Source: VXRJ01 sp964636705 (GTDB lineage: Bacteria; Acidobacteriota; Vicinamibacteria; Vicinamibacterales; UBA8438). From it: 64,000 nucleotides of DNA. The position numbers and the translations under genes are program-made. The stretch's first letter is position 1, and every line of letters begins with the position of its first letter. A model generated the notes under the pieces. That model ran no database searches, was not told where the DNA came from, and saw only the letters and a program-made list of their open reading frames with translations. Shown here in pieces: positions 8,681-16,623 of the stretch. The stretch covers positions 1 to 64,000 of the forward strand of contig CAZWUJ010000004.1 of assembly GCA_964636705.1 (NCBI GenBank). The letters are read 5' to 3'.

Positions 8681-9400
8681 CTACAGTGGGGCGAAGGTGA
8701 CCGATACTCGGGTGAAGTAGATCGCCGTCCGAGCCTCGAACCCCGAGTCGACGCCGAAGAATAGCCAGGCCCGGCCATCGGGGGGTACCGAGATCGTTGC
8801 CGGGATGGACCGGCTGTCGAAGGACTTGAGTTCCCACCCGCGCGACTGCTCGCAGCTTCTGGAGTTGGCTATGTTGCCGAGGACGGCAGCCTGTTCGCCG
8901 CCGCGGGACTGATTGCCGACATCGACGTTCATCCGCAGGTAGGAACCATCGAGGACAGCAAACGGTTCGCTGGCGCTCGCGCCCGCCTTGATCCAGACGC
9001 TCTCCCCCGGCGCGCCGCCGACACCCACGCAGCCGGTCGGCGTGTCGGTGGCGATCTCCACGCCGACGGTGACGTTGTAGTGCGCGTTGGACGCGAAGCC
9101 GCTTATGGGGCCCTTGAAGAACATGAACAAGTCGTCACTGCGGTTGACGCCGGAGATGAACAGGCCGGACCGTGAATCGAGCGGTGGCGGAAGGGCGCGG
9201 TGGTCCGCAGTCAACTCGTAGGATGCTGCATCGGCGGGCGGATAGTCGGCGAAGCCGGCGACGAAACCTTGTTGCCCGCGATCGAAGTCGACCGTGAACG
9301 TCAGTGTATCGGTCGGCGCGCTCGGATTGCCGGAGCAACCACCGATGCCATTGGCGGTCAGTAGCACTACGATGGCGAGACGGCGCCACGTCCATCGCAT
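8681..9400 (-). CDS. Secreted lipoprotein of unknown function
   Basis: The 239-residue protein starts at an ATG with an Arg-rich n-region, a hydrophobic core and the lipobox GIGGC (Cys at about residue 22), so it should be a lipid-anchored envelope protein. The rest is beta-rich: FTVDFDRGQQGFVAGFADYP, then FISGVNRSDDLFMFFKGPI and NAHYNVTVGVEIATDTP, ending in ARTAIYFTRVSVTF. It looks like a single beta-sandwich domain. There is no recognised family name and no catalytic motif. It converges with the VOC gene. Confidence 0.75.
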   Translation of the reverse strand: MRWTWRRLAIVVLLTANGIGGCSGNPSAPTDTLTFTVDFDRGQQGFVAGFADYPPADAASYELTADHRALPPPLDSRSGLFISGVNRSDDLFMFFKGPISGFASNAHYNVTVGVEIATDTPTGCVGVGGAPGESVWIKAGASASEPFAVLDGSYLRMNVDVGNQSRGGEQAAVLGNIANSRSCEQSRGWELKSFDSRSIPATISVPPDGRAWLFFGVDSGFEARTAIYFTRVSVTFAPL

Positions 9401-9541
9401 CCTGAACCGGCTACCGGAGATTCGACGTGCAGCAGCCCTCGACGCCGGCGGCGGCTGATGCGTACGGTGGGCCCGCCTCCATTGGGTCTTCTGACTCGCC
9501 GTTCAACGCGCCGGGAGCCACAATACTCCGACGATCTGCGT

Positions 9542-9785
9542 CTTGCCAACTATCCGCCTCCCTATCCCGACGGCTGGTACCGGTTGCTCAGCTCGAAGTC
9601 GTTTTTCACTGGTTCGCCGAGCGTAGCGTCCCGCGACTTCTGGTCTGGTATGCGGTCGGGGGCTGGGTCTCCCAGTGGCGCGATGATGTGCGTATCTGGG
9701 AAAGCAAGGCTTTTCGGCGCCGCCCACGCTTTGCCGGGACGACGGGCCGACAGTGCGTTTGCGCCGCTGGTATCGGCAGTTCTCT
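9542..9785 (+). pseudogene. Internally deleted Rieske oxygenase remnant
   Basis: Three pieces in three successive frames match the two ends of a Rieske non-haem iron oxygenase of the KshA/DAF-36 type. Positions 9542-9598 encode the N-terminal motif YPPPYPDGWYRLLSS. From about 9600 to 9735 a different frame encodes the C-terminal helix WVSQWRDDVRIWESKAFRRRPRF. From 9741 a third frame encodes GPTVRLRRWYRQFS. The central part, including the CxH...CxxH cluster ligands and the catalytic iron site, is gone. It sits in a degraded island with an IS66 remnant. The family assignment rests on recalled motifs. Positions 9401-9541 and 9786-9989 show no gene. Confidence 0.6.
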
Positions 9786-9989
9786 CCCGCGGTGGCAGCG
9801 AACGGCCGGCCGGAGCGAAAGATAGCCCCAGCCTTCCGTTCAGTGTCGCGCAGGTGCATCGTCTCGTGGACCAGCGCTTGTGTTGTCCGGTCGATGCTCC
9901 CGGGGTCGGTTCGGCAGGTCGATCGGCGGCCGGTTGGTCGGCGGCATGGTAGCGAAGTGTAGGCGGTGTGTCCACTCGATGGTCTATGT

Positions 9990-10457
9990 GGTCACGGCGG
10001 TCGCAACCCTTGGGTGAGACCATGAAGCGACTTGCCGTGAACGTCTTGCGCGTCGAAATGGGGAGGTAATGTCTTCCTGGTATTGCGTCGCCACGCGCGC
10101 CACTGCCACCGCACCGCCACAGTCCGGACACGTCGCCGGCGTCGGCGCGCGGTAGGCTGCATCCACGCGCGCCGGCCGTCGTCGGCAGGCCCGCCGTCCG
10201 TACTGCGCACCGCTACGACGGCCCGGACGGCCGCCGCGACCCTGCGGGTGGTCCTTCGCGAAGGGCGCCGCCTGTCGAAATCCCGCCCGCCGCGCCGCAT
10301 CGAGTTGCTCCTCAAGCCGTTCGCTCCGGCGCTTCCATCGGTCCCGGTCGCGCTCGACGCGCGTCAGCTTGTCGCGCAGCCGCGTGATCGCTCGTGCCTG
10401 TTCCTCAAGGCGGGAATCGCGGGGATCCTGTTCCGACGGAGGCCGCTGCCGTGGCAC
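9990..10457 (-). pseudogene. IS66-type transposase N-terminal remnant
   Basis: The N-terminus has a coiled-coil heptad stretch (RLRDKLTRVERDRDRWKRRSERLEEQLD). It continues with a Gly/Arg-rich linker (GRGGRPGRRSGAQYGRR) and the zinc-binding box CPDCGGAV of IS66-like transposases, reaching ATQYQEDI. The frame then slips into another frame (LPPHFDAQDVHGKSLHGL) and the DDE catalytic core is absent, so it cannot transpose. No terminal inverted repeats were identified. It lies between two other decayed genes, marking an old insertion site. Confidence 0.65.
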
Positions 10458-10569
10458 GACTCAGTTATGCCACATACTCGATAAAAGTACAAGTTCCAAA
10501 TATTGGATCTTGCCCAGGCCAGAAAGCTACCCCGCTAAACGAATACAACTCATCAAGGCGGCGTGGTAC

Positions 10570-10973
10570 GAGAATCCGAGCGCCCCTACCCGAGAAGTTC
10601 GTTCTCGTCTTGGACGTCGATGCCAGGGATCCCAACGAGGTGTTGGAAGTGATTCGTGGTCGGCTTCCGGGACGCAAGGATGGCATCACGGCCGACGTCC
10701 TGTGCACGTACGCGCAACGGCACCTTGAAGCGTGGTACTTCGCCGACGCCGAGAATCTCAGAGGTTACCTGAGGCGAGACCTTGGACGTGTTGACCTGTC
10801 GCGACCGGATGAAATCCAGAATCCCAAAGCTGCACCTCAAGCACCTGCTCGGAGATGTGGTCTATACGGCCCGAGTTTCCGAAGAGATCGCACGAGGGCT
10901 GGACCCGGGCCGGATCGGCCAACGGAGTCCGAGTTTCAAGAGATTCGTCGACGCCATCATGAATGGCGCTTGA
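10570..10973 (+). pseudogene. Frameshifted, 5'-truncated DUF4276 gene
   Basis: One frame (from about 10590) encodes KFVLVLDVDARDPNEV and AQRHLEAWYFADAENLRGYL, the D-x-D and E-A-W-y-l-a-D core of DUF4276, a Toprim-like family. Near 10830, at CCCAAAGC, the frame shifts by one base. The downstream frame then continues PKLHLKHLLGD, the conserved ARVSEEIARGLDP and SPSFKRFVDAI, which is the usual family ending. The N-terminal part with the first acidic motif is missing. DUF4276 genes usually sit beside an AAA ATPase partner, which is absent here. The stretch 10458-10569 upstream is AT-richer than its surroundings and has no gene. Confidence 0.6.
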
Positions 10974-10983
10974 ACCGACGGCA

Positions 10984-11886
10984 CTACCCGTCCGACGGGA
11001 TCTCCACCGGCAGGTGCTCCCGGTCGCCCCATTCCTTCCACGAGCCGAGGTAGTTCCGGACGCGCGGATAGCCGATGAGGCGTAGCGCAAGGTACCCGTG
11101 GGCGGCGCGGTAGCCGCCCTGGCAGTAGGTGACGACCTCCCTATCGGGCGTCACACCGGCGGCTTCGTACAGGGCGCGAAGTTCGGCGGCCGGCTTGAAG
11201 GCGCCGTTCTCGTCCAGGTTGTTCGTCCACTCGACGTGGATCGCGCCCGGGATGGCGCCCCCACGCCTGGCGCGGATGGTGGTGCCGCAGTATTCGCCGT
11301 CGGTCCGCGTGTCGAGGATCGCGGCGTCGGTCTGACCCAGCCGCGCCTCGACGTCACGCCACGTCGCGAGCCGAGTAGCGTCGCGGCCCGTTTCCCACTG
11401 CGCCGGTTGGGGCGCCACCGCCTCGGTGGTGGTGAAGTAGCCGTCTCGCTCCCATGCGCCGACGCCGCCGTCGAGCAGCCTCGCGTTGGTGTGGCCGAAG
11501 AACTCCAGGAACCAGAAGGCGCGCGCCGCCCGGATTCCGGACTGCTCGTCGTACACGACGACAGGTCGCCGCGCCTCGACGCCGCGCGTAGCGAGCAGGT
11601 GGCTGATGATCCAGAGGAAGGCGTCAAGAGGTGCCGGGTCGGTATCGATCAGGCTCATGCCGAACAGATCGAGGTGGACGGTGCCGGGAATGTGTCCCGC
11701 CGCGAACGCCTGGGCCGGCCGCAGGTCGATCACCACCGGAACACGGGCGCTGTCGGCGGGCGGACGGCGCGCCGCGGAGCCTGCTGCCACGCCCAATTGC
11801 GCCGCGAGTTCGTCCGGCGTGATCAGCAGTCGCGGATTGGCGTAGCCCTTGGGGTTTGCCCGGTTGGCCATCGCGCCTGCGCTCAC
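10984..11886 (-). CDS. sseA: Thiosulfate/3-mercaptopyruvate sulfurtransferase (tandem rhodanese)
   Basis: The 300-residue protein contains two rhodanese domains. The N-terminal domain (about 20-150) keeps the fold (VVIDLRPAQAFAAGHIPGTVHLDL) but its active-site loop VVVYDEQSGIRAARAFW lacks Cys and is structural only. The C-terminal domain (about 170-290) has the active-site loop TYCQGGYRAAHGYLALRL, where the Cys carries the persulfide. It moves sulfur from thiosulfate or mercaptopyruvate to cyanide or thiol acceptors; the CQGGYR loop favours a thiosulfate-type donor. The GTG start lies one base after the thioesterase stop, indicating translational coupling. An internal ATG five codons later is an alternative. 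Confidence 0.88.
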   Translation of the reverse strand: MSAGAMANRANPKGYANPRLLITPDELAAQLGVAAGSAARRPPADSARVPVVIDLRPAQAFAAGHIPGTVHLDLFGMSLIDTDPAPLDAFLWIISHLLATRGVEARRPVVVYDEQSGIRAARAFWFLEFFGHTNARLLDGGVGAWERDGYFTTTEAVAPQPAQWETGRDATRLATWRDVEARLGQTDAAILDTRTDGEYCGTTIRARRGGAIPGAIHVEWTNNLDENGAFKPAAELRALYEAAGVTPDREVVTYCQGGYRAAHGYLALRLIGYPRVRNYLGSWKEWGDREHLPVEIPSDG

Positions 11887-11887
11887 A

Positions 11888-12316
11888 CTACGAGACGACC
11901 GGCGAGCCGCTCATCAGCGCCTCGAGCTTCTCGCGTAGCGTGTCGGGGATCCGGACCGGGCGCTCGGCGGAATAGTCGTAGACCACCTGCACCGACTTGC
12001 TCGTGGCGACCAGGGCATCGTCGCGCACCCGGTGCGCTTCCATCTCGAGCGTGAAGCTGGCGCCGCCAATCCGGGCCACGCCGACGCGCACTTCGATCTG
12101 ATCACCGAACACCACCTGCACCTTGTAGTCGCAGGAGGTGTGCGCCAGGATCAGGTTCAACCCGGCCCCTTCGAGCGTGCGGCGCAGGCCGAGGGTCTCC
12201 GCCATTACCAGGCGTGCCTGCTCGAAATAGGTGAAATAGACGGCGTTGTTGACGTGCTGGTACGCATCGCAGTCACGGAAGCGAACCTCGATCCGGTGGG
12301 AGAATGCGGGCGTCAC
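11888..12316 (-). CDS. YbgC/4HBT-family acyl-CoA thioesterase
   Basis: The 142-residue hotdog-fold protein has the catalytic signature VRFRDCDAYQHVNNAVYFTYFEQAR near residues 11-35, where the Asp (DAYQHVNN) is the catalytic residue of 4-hydroxybenzoyl-CoA thioesterase-like enzymes. It should hydrolyse acyl-CoA thioesters. It is the first gene of a two-gene unit with the sulfurtransferase and is divergent from the thyX-like gene, with only ~20 bp between the chosen starts. Confidence 0.85.
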   Translation of the reverse strand: MTPAFSHRIEVRFRDCDAYQHVNNAVYFTYFEQARLVMAETLGLRRTLEGAGLNLILAHTSCDYKVQVVFGDQIEVRVGVARIGGASFTLEMEAHRVRDDALVATSKSVQVVYDYSAERPVRIPDTLREKLEALMSGSPVVS

Positions 12317-12339
12317 GGAAGCCGGGCGTATTATATCGC

Positions 12340-14091
12340 GTGCCGTCGACCCTAGCCGCGACCGAGACGTTCACGCCTGCCGAGGTCGCTGCCATCTCCC
12401 CGTATTTCGGGAACACCGACAGCCCCATCTTCGTCCTGACGAACCTGCCGGAGGTCGTGAAAGGGGCCCTTTTCGCTCGCTACTCGCGATCCGCGAAGTC
12501 GGTGCGCCGCCTCTTTCTCGACGAGTTCCTCGACGCGGCGGGCAGTTCCGACCGGGGCGGGGCCGAGGGGCCGGGGTCCGTGCGGGCCGAGTCGCTCTAC
12601 CGTCGCGTCTTCGATCAGTACGGTGACGATTCCGTGGCGCAGCTAGGCGGCGCCCATCTTGCCTGCGAGGGCGTCTCGAACGTCCTGACGAAAGTGCTGG
12701 AGCGTGGCCGTCTGATGTCGTACCTGGAGCAGTCGACGCGCTACGTTCCCTACACCCAACGGCCCGATGGGCGCTGGAAGTACGTCATACCCGGCGAACT
12801 GGAGGATGGCGTCGAGCGCGCGGCCTACACCCAGGTGCTCGACCGCGCGTTCGAGACCTACGCCCGCTGGATCGAGCCGGTGCAGCAGCTTTTCCGCGAC
12901 CGGCATCCCCAGGCGGAGGGCGATTCCGACGGCGTCTACCGGGCGGTGATCCGGGCGAAGGCACTCGACACGCTTCGCGGCCTGCTGCCGGCCGCGACCC
13001 GATCCAACGTCGGCATCTACGGCTCGGGCCAGGCGTGGGAGGCGTTGCTGCTTCGGATGCGGGCGCATCCGCTCGCCGAGAGTCGCGAAGTGGCCGGACT
13101 GATGCTGCCGGAGCTCCGGAAGGTGATTCCGGCGTTCCTCCAGCGGGTCGATCGCGAGGATCGTGGTGTCCGGTGGAGCGACTACCTCCGGGAACGACAG
13201 GCGGCGACCGAGGGGCTGGCCGTGTCGGTCGGCGGCGGGGACGGAAGACGTGCCGGCCTGGAGGCCGGCGCACCAGGCGGCGCACCGGCCGGCGGAGGGG
13301 GAGAGCTTGCCGGCCTGGAGGCCGGCGCACCGGCCGGCGCACCCACCGGCGCACCGGCTGGCGGCGAAGTGACGCTGACCGACTTCGACCCCGATGGTGA
13401 GGTGAAGGTGGTGGCGGCGGCGCTGTACGCCGCGTCGCACCTGCCGCACGGCGAACTGCTAGCCCGCGCCCGGGGCATGACGACGGAGGAACGGGTGCGC
13501 GTGCTGCGAACCTGCACCGGCGAGCGGAGCAATCGGCGGCATCGTCCCGGGCGTGCGTTCGAGCACGCCGAGTACACGTTCGACATCCTGTCGGACTACG
13601 GAGCGTTCCGAGACCTGCAGCGCCACCGCCTGTTGACGCTCGATTGGCAGGCGTTGACCGCGCGGCATGGCTGCACGCGGCCGGATGCAATCGACGAAGT
13701 CGGCGCGCGCGACGACTGGGACCGGGTGATGGGTGACTCAGCCGAGCTCGCCGCCCGGCTCGCGCGCCGTCACTCGCCGCTCGTCGCGCAGTACGCGGTC
13801 GCGATGGCGTATCGGATCCGCTTCTACATGCGCATGAACGCCCGCGAGGCGATGCACGTGATCGAGCTGCGGACCGCGCCGCAGGGCCACCCGGCGTACC
13901 GGCGGGTCTGCCAGCAGATGCATCGGCTGATTGCCGAGAGGGCCGGCCACCGCGCGATCGCCGAGGCGATGAAGTTCACCGACCACTCCGAGGTAGAACT
14001 CGAACGGCTCGATGCGGAGCGCGCCAGTGAACGAAGGCGTGCGGCTACCGGTCCCGGGCCGCGAAGCGCTCGTACTCCGGCAGAAACGTGA
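12340..14091 (+). CDS. thyX: Double-domain ThyX-like (FAD-dependent thymidylate synthase family) protein
   Basis: The ~583-residue protein contains two ThyX-type domains, about twice the usual ~230-residue length. The first domain shows YGDDSVAQLGGAHLACEGVSN and ERGRLMSYLEQSTRYVPY, a degenerate form of the RHRxxSxNExSxRY motif. The second has FRDLQRHRLLTLDWQALTARHG and RTAPQGHPAYRRVCQQMH. Canonical ThyX makes dTMP from dUMP using FAD, NADPH and methylene-THF. Because both motifs are divergent, activity is uncertain. Residues ~304-341 are a Gly/Ala/Pro linker encoded by two copies of an intergenic repeat family. GTG 12340 was chosen because an ATG at 12304 would overlap the divergent gene; a TATTAT-like box lies just upstream. 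The 3' end overlaps def by 47 bp. Confidence 0.78.
   Translation: MPSTLAATETFTPAEVAAISPYFGNTDSPIFVLTNLPEVVKGALFARYSRSAKSVRRLFLDEFLDAAGSSDRGGAEGPGSVRAESLYRRVFDQYGDDSVAQLGGAHLACEGVSNVLTKVLERGRLMSYLEQSTRYVPYTQRPDGRWKYVIPGELEDGVERAAYTQVLDRAFETYARWIEPVQQLFRDRHPQAEGDSDGVYRAVIRAKALDTLRGLLPAATRSNVGIYGSGQAWEALLLRMRAHPLAESREVAGLMLPELRKVIPAFLQRVDREDRGVRWSDYLRERQAATEGLAVSVGGGDGRRAGLEAGAPGGAPAGGGGELAGLEAGAPAGAPTGAPAGGEVTLTDFDPDGEVKVVAAALYAASHLPHGELLARARGMTTEERVRVLRTCTGERSNRRHRPGRAFEHAEYTFDILSDYGAFRDLQRHRLLTLDWQALTARHGCTRPDAIDEVGARDDWDRVMGDSAELAARLARRHSPLVAQYAVAMAYRIRFYMRMNAREAMHVIELRTAPQGHPAYRRVCQQMHRLIAERAGHRAIAEAMKFTDHSEVELERLDAERASERRRAATGPGPRSARTPAET
13251..13362 (+). repeat. Two in-frame copies of the 18-bp-palindrome repeat inside thyX
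   Basis: The perfect palindrome GCCGGCCTGGAGGCCGGC occurs at 13252-13269 and again at 13309-13326. Each copy is followed by 12-bp units of the type GCACCGGCCGGC (two after the first copy, three after the second). Both 18 and 12 are multiples of three, so the reading frame is kept and the insert encodes AGLEAGAP-type linker. The same element occurs between genes at 18586, 30431, 60660 and 63602. Confidence 0.88.
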
Positions 14092-14566
14092 GGCTGTCGA
14101 ACGACGCCATCCGGTCGAGGAAGAGGATGCCGTTGAGATGGTCGGTTTCGTGCTGGATTACGCGCGCCGCCAAGCCACGCGCCGTGAAGCGCTGCGGCGC
14201 GCCGTACCGGTCGAGCGACTCCACCCGTATCTCCACCGCACGCGGGACCCGGCCCCGGATATCCGGAATGCTCAGACAGCCTTCCCAATCCTCTTCGGTG
14301 GCGTCCCCGATCGGTGCAATCTCCGGGTTGATCATCACGACTGGCGGCAGTCCCTGCTCCGGATCGTCCACGCCGGCCACGAACAGCCGGAGATCGCGGT
14401 GCACTTGGGGGGCCGCCAGGCCGATGCCGGCGTACTCGTGCATCGTCTCGAACATGTCGTCGATCAACCGCTGAATCTCGGGCGAACTGACCTCGGACGG
14501 GTCGATCGGCGGCGTCTCGGAGCGAAGCACGGGATGCCCCATGCGGGCCACCTTCAGGATGGACAT
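14045..14566 (-). CDS. def: Peptide deformylase
   Basis: The 173-residue protein carries all three family motifs in order: GIGLAAPQV (about 48-56), EGCLSIP (about 93-99) and QHETDHLNG (about 138-146). The Cys of motif 2 and the two His of motif 3 bind the catalytic metal, and the Glu of HETDH is the general base. It removes the formyl group from nascent protein N-termini. It starts at an ATG 9 bp after the thiI stop, probably co-transcribed with thiI, and its 3' end overlaps the convergent thyX-like gene by 47 bp. Confidence 0.95.
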   Translation of the reverse strand: MSILKVARMGHPVLRSETPPIDPSEVSSPEIQRLIDDMFETMHEYAGIGLAAPQVHRDLRLFVAGVDDPEQGLPPVVMINPEIAPIGDATEEDWEGCLSIPDIRGRVPRAVEIRVESLDRYGAPQRFTARGLAARVIQHETDHLNGILFLDRMASFDSLTFLPEYERFAARDR

Positions 14567-14575
14567 CGGGCTGAA

Positions 14576-15829
14576 TTATAGGCCGTGGGACACTTCCGCG
14601 CGGCTCGGAGCGTCTTCGGCGGCGGGTTGCGGCTGCACCTCCACGCCGCGCCGCGCCGGGAATACCGCGTCCGTCCGGTCGGCCGCGGCAAGGGCCTGTT
14701 CCACCATCGCGTCGATCGGGAGATCCCGCTCGGCCCGCGCCACTTCCTCCCGCGAGGCGCGAGTGGCGGGACGGCGCGGTACGAAGAGCGTGCAACAGTC
14801 CTGATCGGGAATGATCGAAATCGGGTAGGTTTCGAGCCGTCGCGCTTCTTCGACGATTTCTTCCTTGTCCGAGCCGATGAGCGGGCGCAACACCGGCAGC
14901 GTGACGACGTCGTTGATCACGGCCAGGTTGTCGAGCGTCTGGGACGCCACCTGACCCACCGATTCGCCGGTCACCAGCGCTTTCGCATCGCAGGCGCGGG
15001 CCAGCCGTTCGGCGATCCGCATCATCAGCCGCCGGTACAGGACGACGCGGAGCGGCGGCGGCGCCGAGAGCACCACCTGCTGCTGAATGGCGCCGAACGG
15101 CACCGCGTACAGCCGCGACTGCAACTGCCAGCGGGTCAGGAGGTCAACCAGCTCGCGCGCCTTGTCGAGCGAGGCGCGCGACAGGATCGGATAGGCATGG
15201 AAGTGCACGAACCGGACGCGGCAGCCTCGCTTCATCAGCCGGTACGCGGCGGCCGGGGAATCGATGCCGCCGGAGAGCAGGCAGACGACGGAACCGCTCG
15301 CCCCGGTCGGCAGTCCCCCTGCGCCCGGTTCCTTGCCGATGGTATGAAAGACCCGGTCGGGCAACACCTCGACGCGGACGGCAACGTCCGGCTCCTGCAG
15401 GTTGACCCGCCACCCGAGCGCCTGCTTGATCCGGCCCCCCACCTGCCGTTCGATCTCCGGCGACGTGAGCGGGTAGGTCTTGTCGGCGCGGGTAGCCCGG
15501 ACCCGGAAGCTGGGGTCGGCGCCCGCTCCCCCGGCGCCCGACTGAAGCTGCTCGACGATGGCGGCGGCGATCGCATCGACGTCAGGCGGCGATGTTCCCG
15601 CGAGGGCGAAGTTCGCTACGCCGAAGACGTTCGACAGCCGCGCGCGCAGTACGGGCCAGTCGGTGGACGGGCCGAGGGTTACCTCGATCCGCCCCATCAG
15701 GGCGCGGATGCGCCGTACGTCCAGGTCCGCCGTCGCCTGGCGCAGATTGCTCACCAGGCGGTCGATGAACCAGGGACGGTTGCGTCCCTTCAGTGCGATC
15801 TCCTGGTAGTGAACGATTACGGAATCCAT
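14576..15829 (-). CDS. thiI: tRNA 4-thiouridine synthetase ThiI (no rhodanese domain)
   Basis: The 417-residue protein begins MDSVIVHYQEIALKGRNRPWF, the conserved N-terminal NFLD/THUMP opening. THUMP covers roughly residues 60-170. The adenylating PP-loop is SGGIDSPAAAYRLMKRG near residue 186. The C-terminal rhodanese domain of the E. coli protein is absent, as in many bacteria; a CC pair occurs in PDQDCCTLFVPRRP. It makes s4U8 in tRNA and may support thiamin thiazole synthesis. The ATG at 15829 was chosen over an upstream start because it matches the family N-terminus. It lies upstream of def in the same transcription unit. Confidence 0.92.
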   Translation of the reverse strand: MDSVIVHYQEIALKGRNRPWFIDRLVSNLRQATADLDVRRIRALMGRIEVTLGPSTDWPVLRARLSNVFGVANFALAGTSPPDVDAIAAAIVEQLQSGAGGAGADPSFRVRATRADKTYPLTSPEIERQVGGRIKQALGWRVNLQEPDVAVRVEVLPDRVFHTIGKEPGAGGLPTGASGSVVCLLSGGIDSPAAAYRLMKRGCRVRFVHFHAYPILSRASLDKARELVDLLTRWQLQSRLYAVPFGAIQQQVVLSAPPPLRVVLYRRLMMRIAERLARACDAKALVTGESVGQVASQTLDNLAVINDVVTLPVLRPLIGSDKEEIVEEARRLETYPISIIPDQDCCTLFVPRRPATRASREEVARAERDLPIDAMVEQALAAADRTDAVFPARRGVEVQPQPAAEDAPSRAEVSHGL

Positions 15830-15906
15830 GACGACTTCAGGCGGCGGCGGCAGGAGCCCGGGCGGCAGAAACAACGTCCGCCGGGGTTCCCGTTACGATA
15901 CCCCGG

Positions 15907-16401
15907 ATGCGAGACGTCGTGGCGGCGCTGATCGCCATCGCACTGTTCGTACTGGCGTTGCGCCTCATGACGTCGCTCACCAGGGACCGGCGGCGGCGCA
16001 AGGCGGAACGGGCGACCCTGGAGGAGGGCGGACGGTCGGTCCTGGCCGAGATCCCGGGCGACGAAGGCCTGACGCTGTTCACCGAGGACGCGTACGCCTT
16101 CCACTTCGGCGACCGCGAGATCCCGAAGCACGCCATCCGCGCGGCCCGCGTGTTGATAAACGGCGCTCCGATCGCGGCCGCCGTCGCGCCGGGTCATCGC
16201 GAAGCGAATGCCATCCCGACCGAGGTGGTTGAGGACCGGCCGGAGGGGATCACGCGCGACCGCTGGGACGTCGCGATCGACACGGACGGCGACACCATCC
16301 TCGTGCCGTGCGGCGCGATCCGCGAGCGGATCTCGCAGGAGCTCGCCCGCGGTGTCTTCGAAGCGGTCAAGGCGGTGGTGGAATCGAGCGGTCAGAGATG
16401 A
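15907..16401 (+). CDS. Membrane-anchored protein of unknown function
   Basis: The 164-residue protein has one N-terminal membrane helix (VVAALIAIALFVLALRLMTSL), a basic stop-transfer region (RDRRRRKAER) and a soluble ~125-residue domain beginning EGGRSVLAEIPGDEGLTLFTEDAYAFHFGD. No family or catalytic motif was recognised; the strand-rich domain would be cytoplasmic by the positive-inside rule. It is divergent from thiI (about 77 bp between starts). From 16402 to about 16500 nothing further was seen before the AT-rich promoter region of the Fic gene. Confidence 0.7.
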   Translation: MRDVVAALIAIALFVLALRLMTSLTRDRRRRKAERATLEEGGRSVLAEIPGDEGLTLFTEDAYAFHFGDREIPKHAIRAARVLINGAPIAAAVAPGHREANAIPTEVVEDRPEGITRDRWDVAIDTDGDTILVPCGAIRERISQELARGVFEAVKAVVESSGQR

Positions 16402-16554
16402 TCCCGCACTAGCTATAGCTAAACCCGCGGGAGCCAGCGCGGCACGTCGCGGCAATAAGGCGCTGAACTGCACGCCGAGCGCCCGGCGCAGATCCGGTCC
16501 TCCTTGCGCCATTCATGTTGCCAAGAAAGCTGTCAGAATTTTCTTTATTATTAT

Positions 16555-16581
16555 GTAAACTATTTTATATAAATAGTTTAC
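16555..16581. promoter_or_regulatory. AT-rich perfect palindrome, candidate operator of the Fic gene
   Basis: A perfect inverted repeat with 11-bp arms (GTAAACTATTT / AAATAGTTTAC) is separated by TATAT. It sits 42 bp before the Fic start in an AT-rich patch (about 16535-16623) that contrasts sharply with the GC-rich surroundings. Its symmetry fits binding by a dimeric regulator, and the TATAT/TATAAAT core could also act as a -10 element. The regulator is unknown; the winged-helix tail of the Fic protein is one candidate. Confidence 0.65.
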
Positions 16582-16623
16582 ACTTCCAAAAATGGCGTCA
16601 TAAATTGTGTCAAAATAGGTGTC

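Noticed and set aside
10984..11886. Rhodanese inactivated by loss of Cys in its first domain
   Set aside because: In tandem sulfurtransferases the N-terminal domain normally lacks the Cys; the C-terminal CQGGYR loop is intact.
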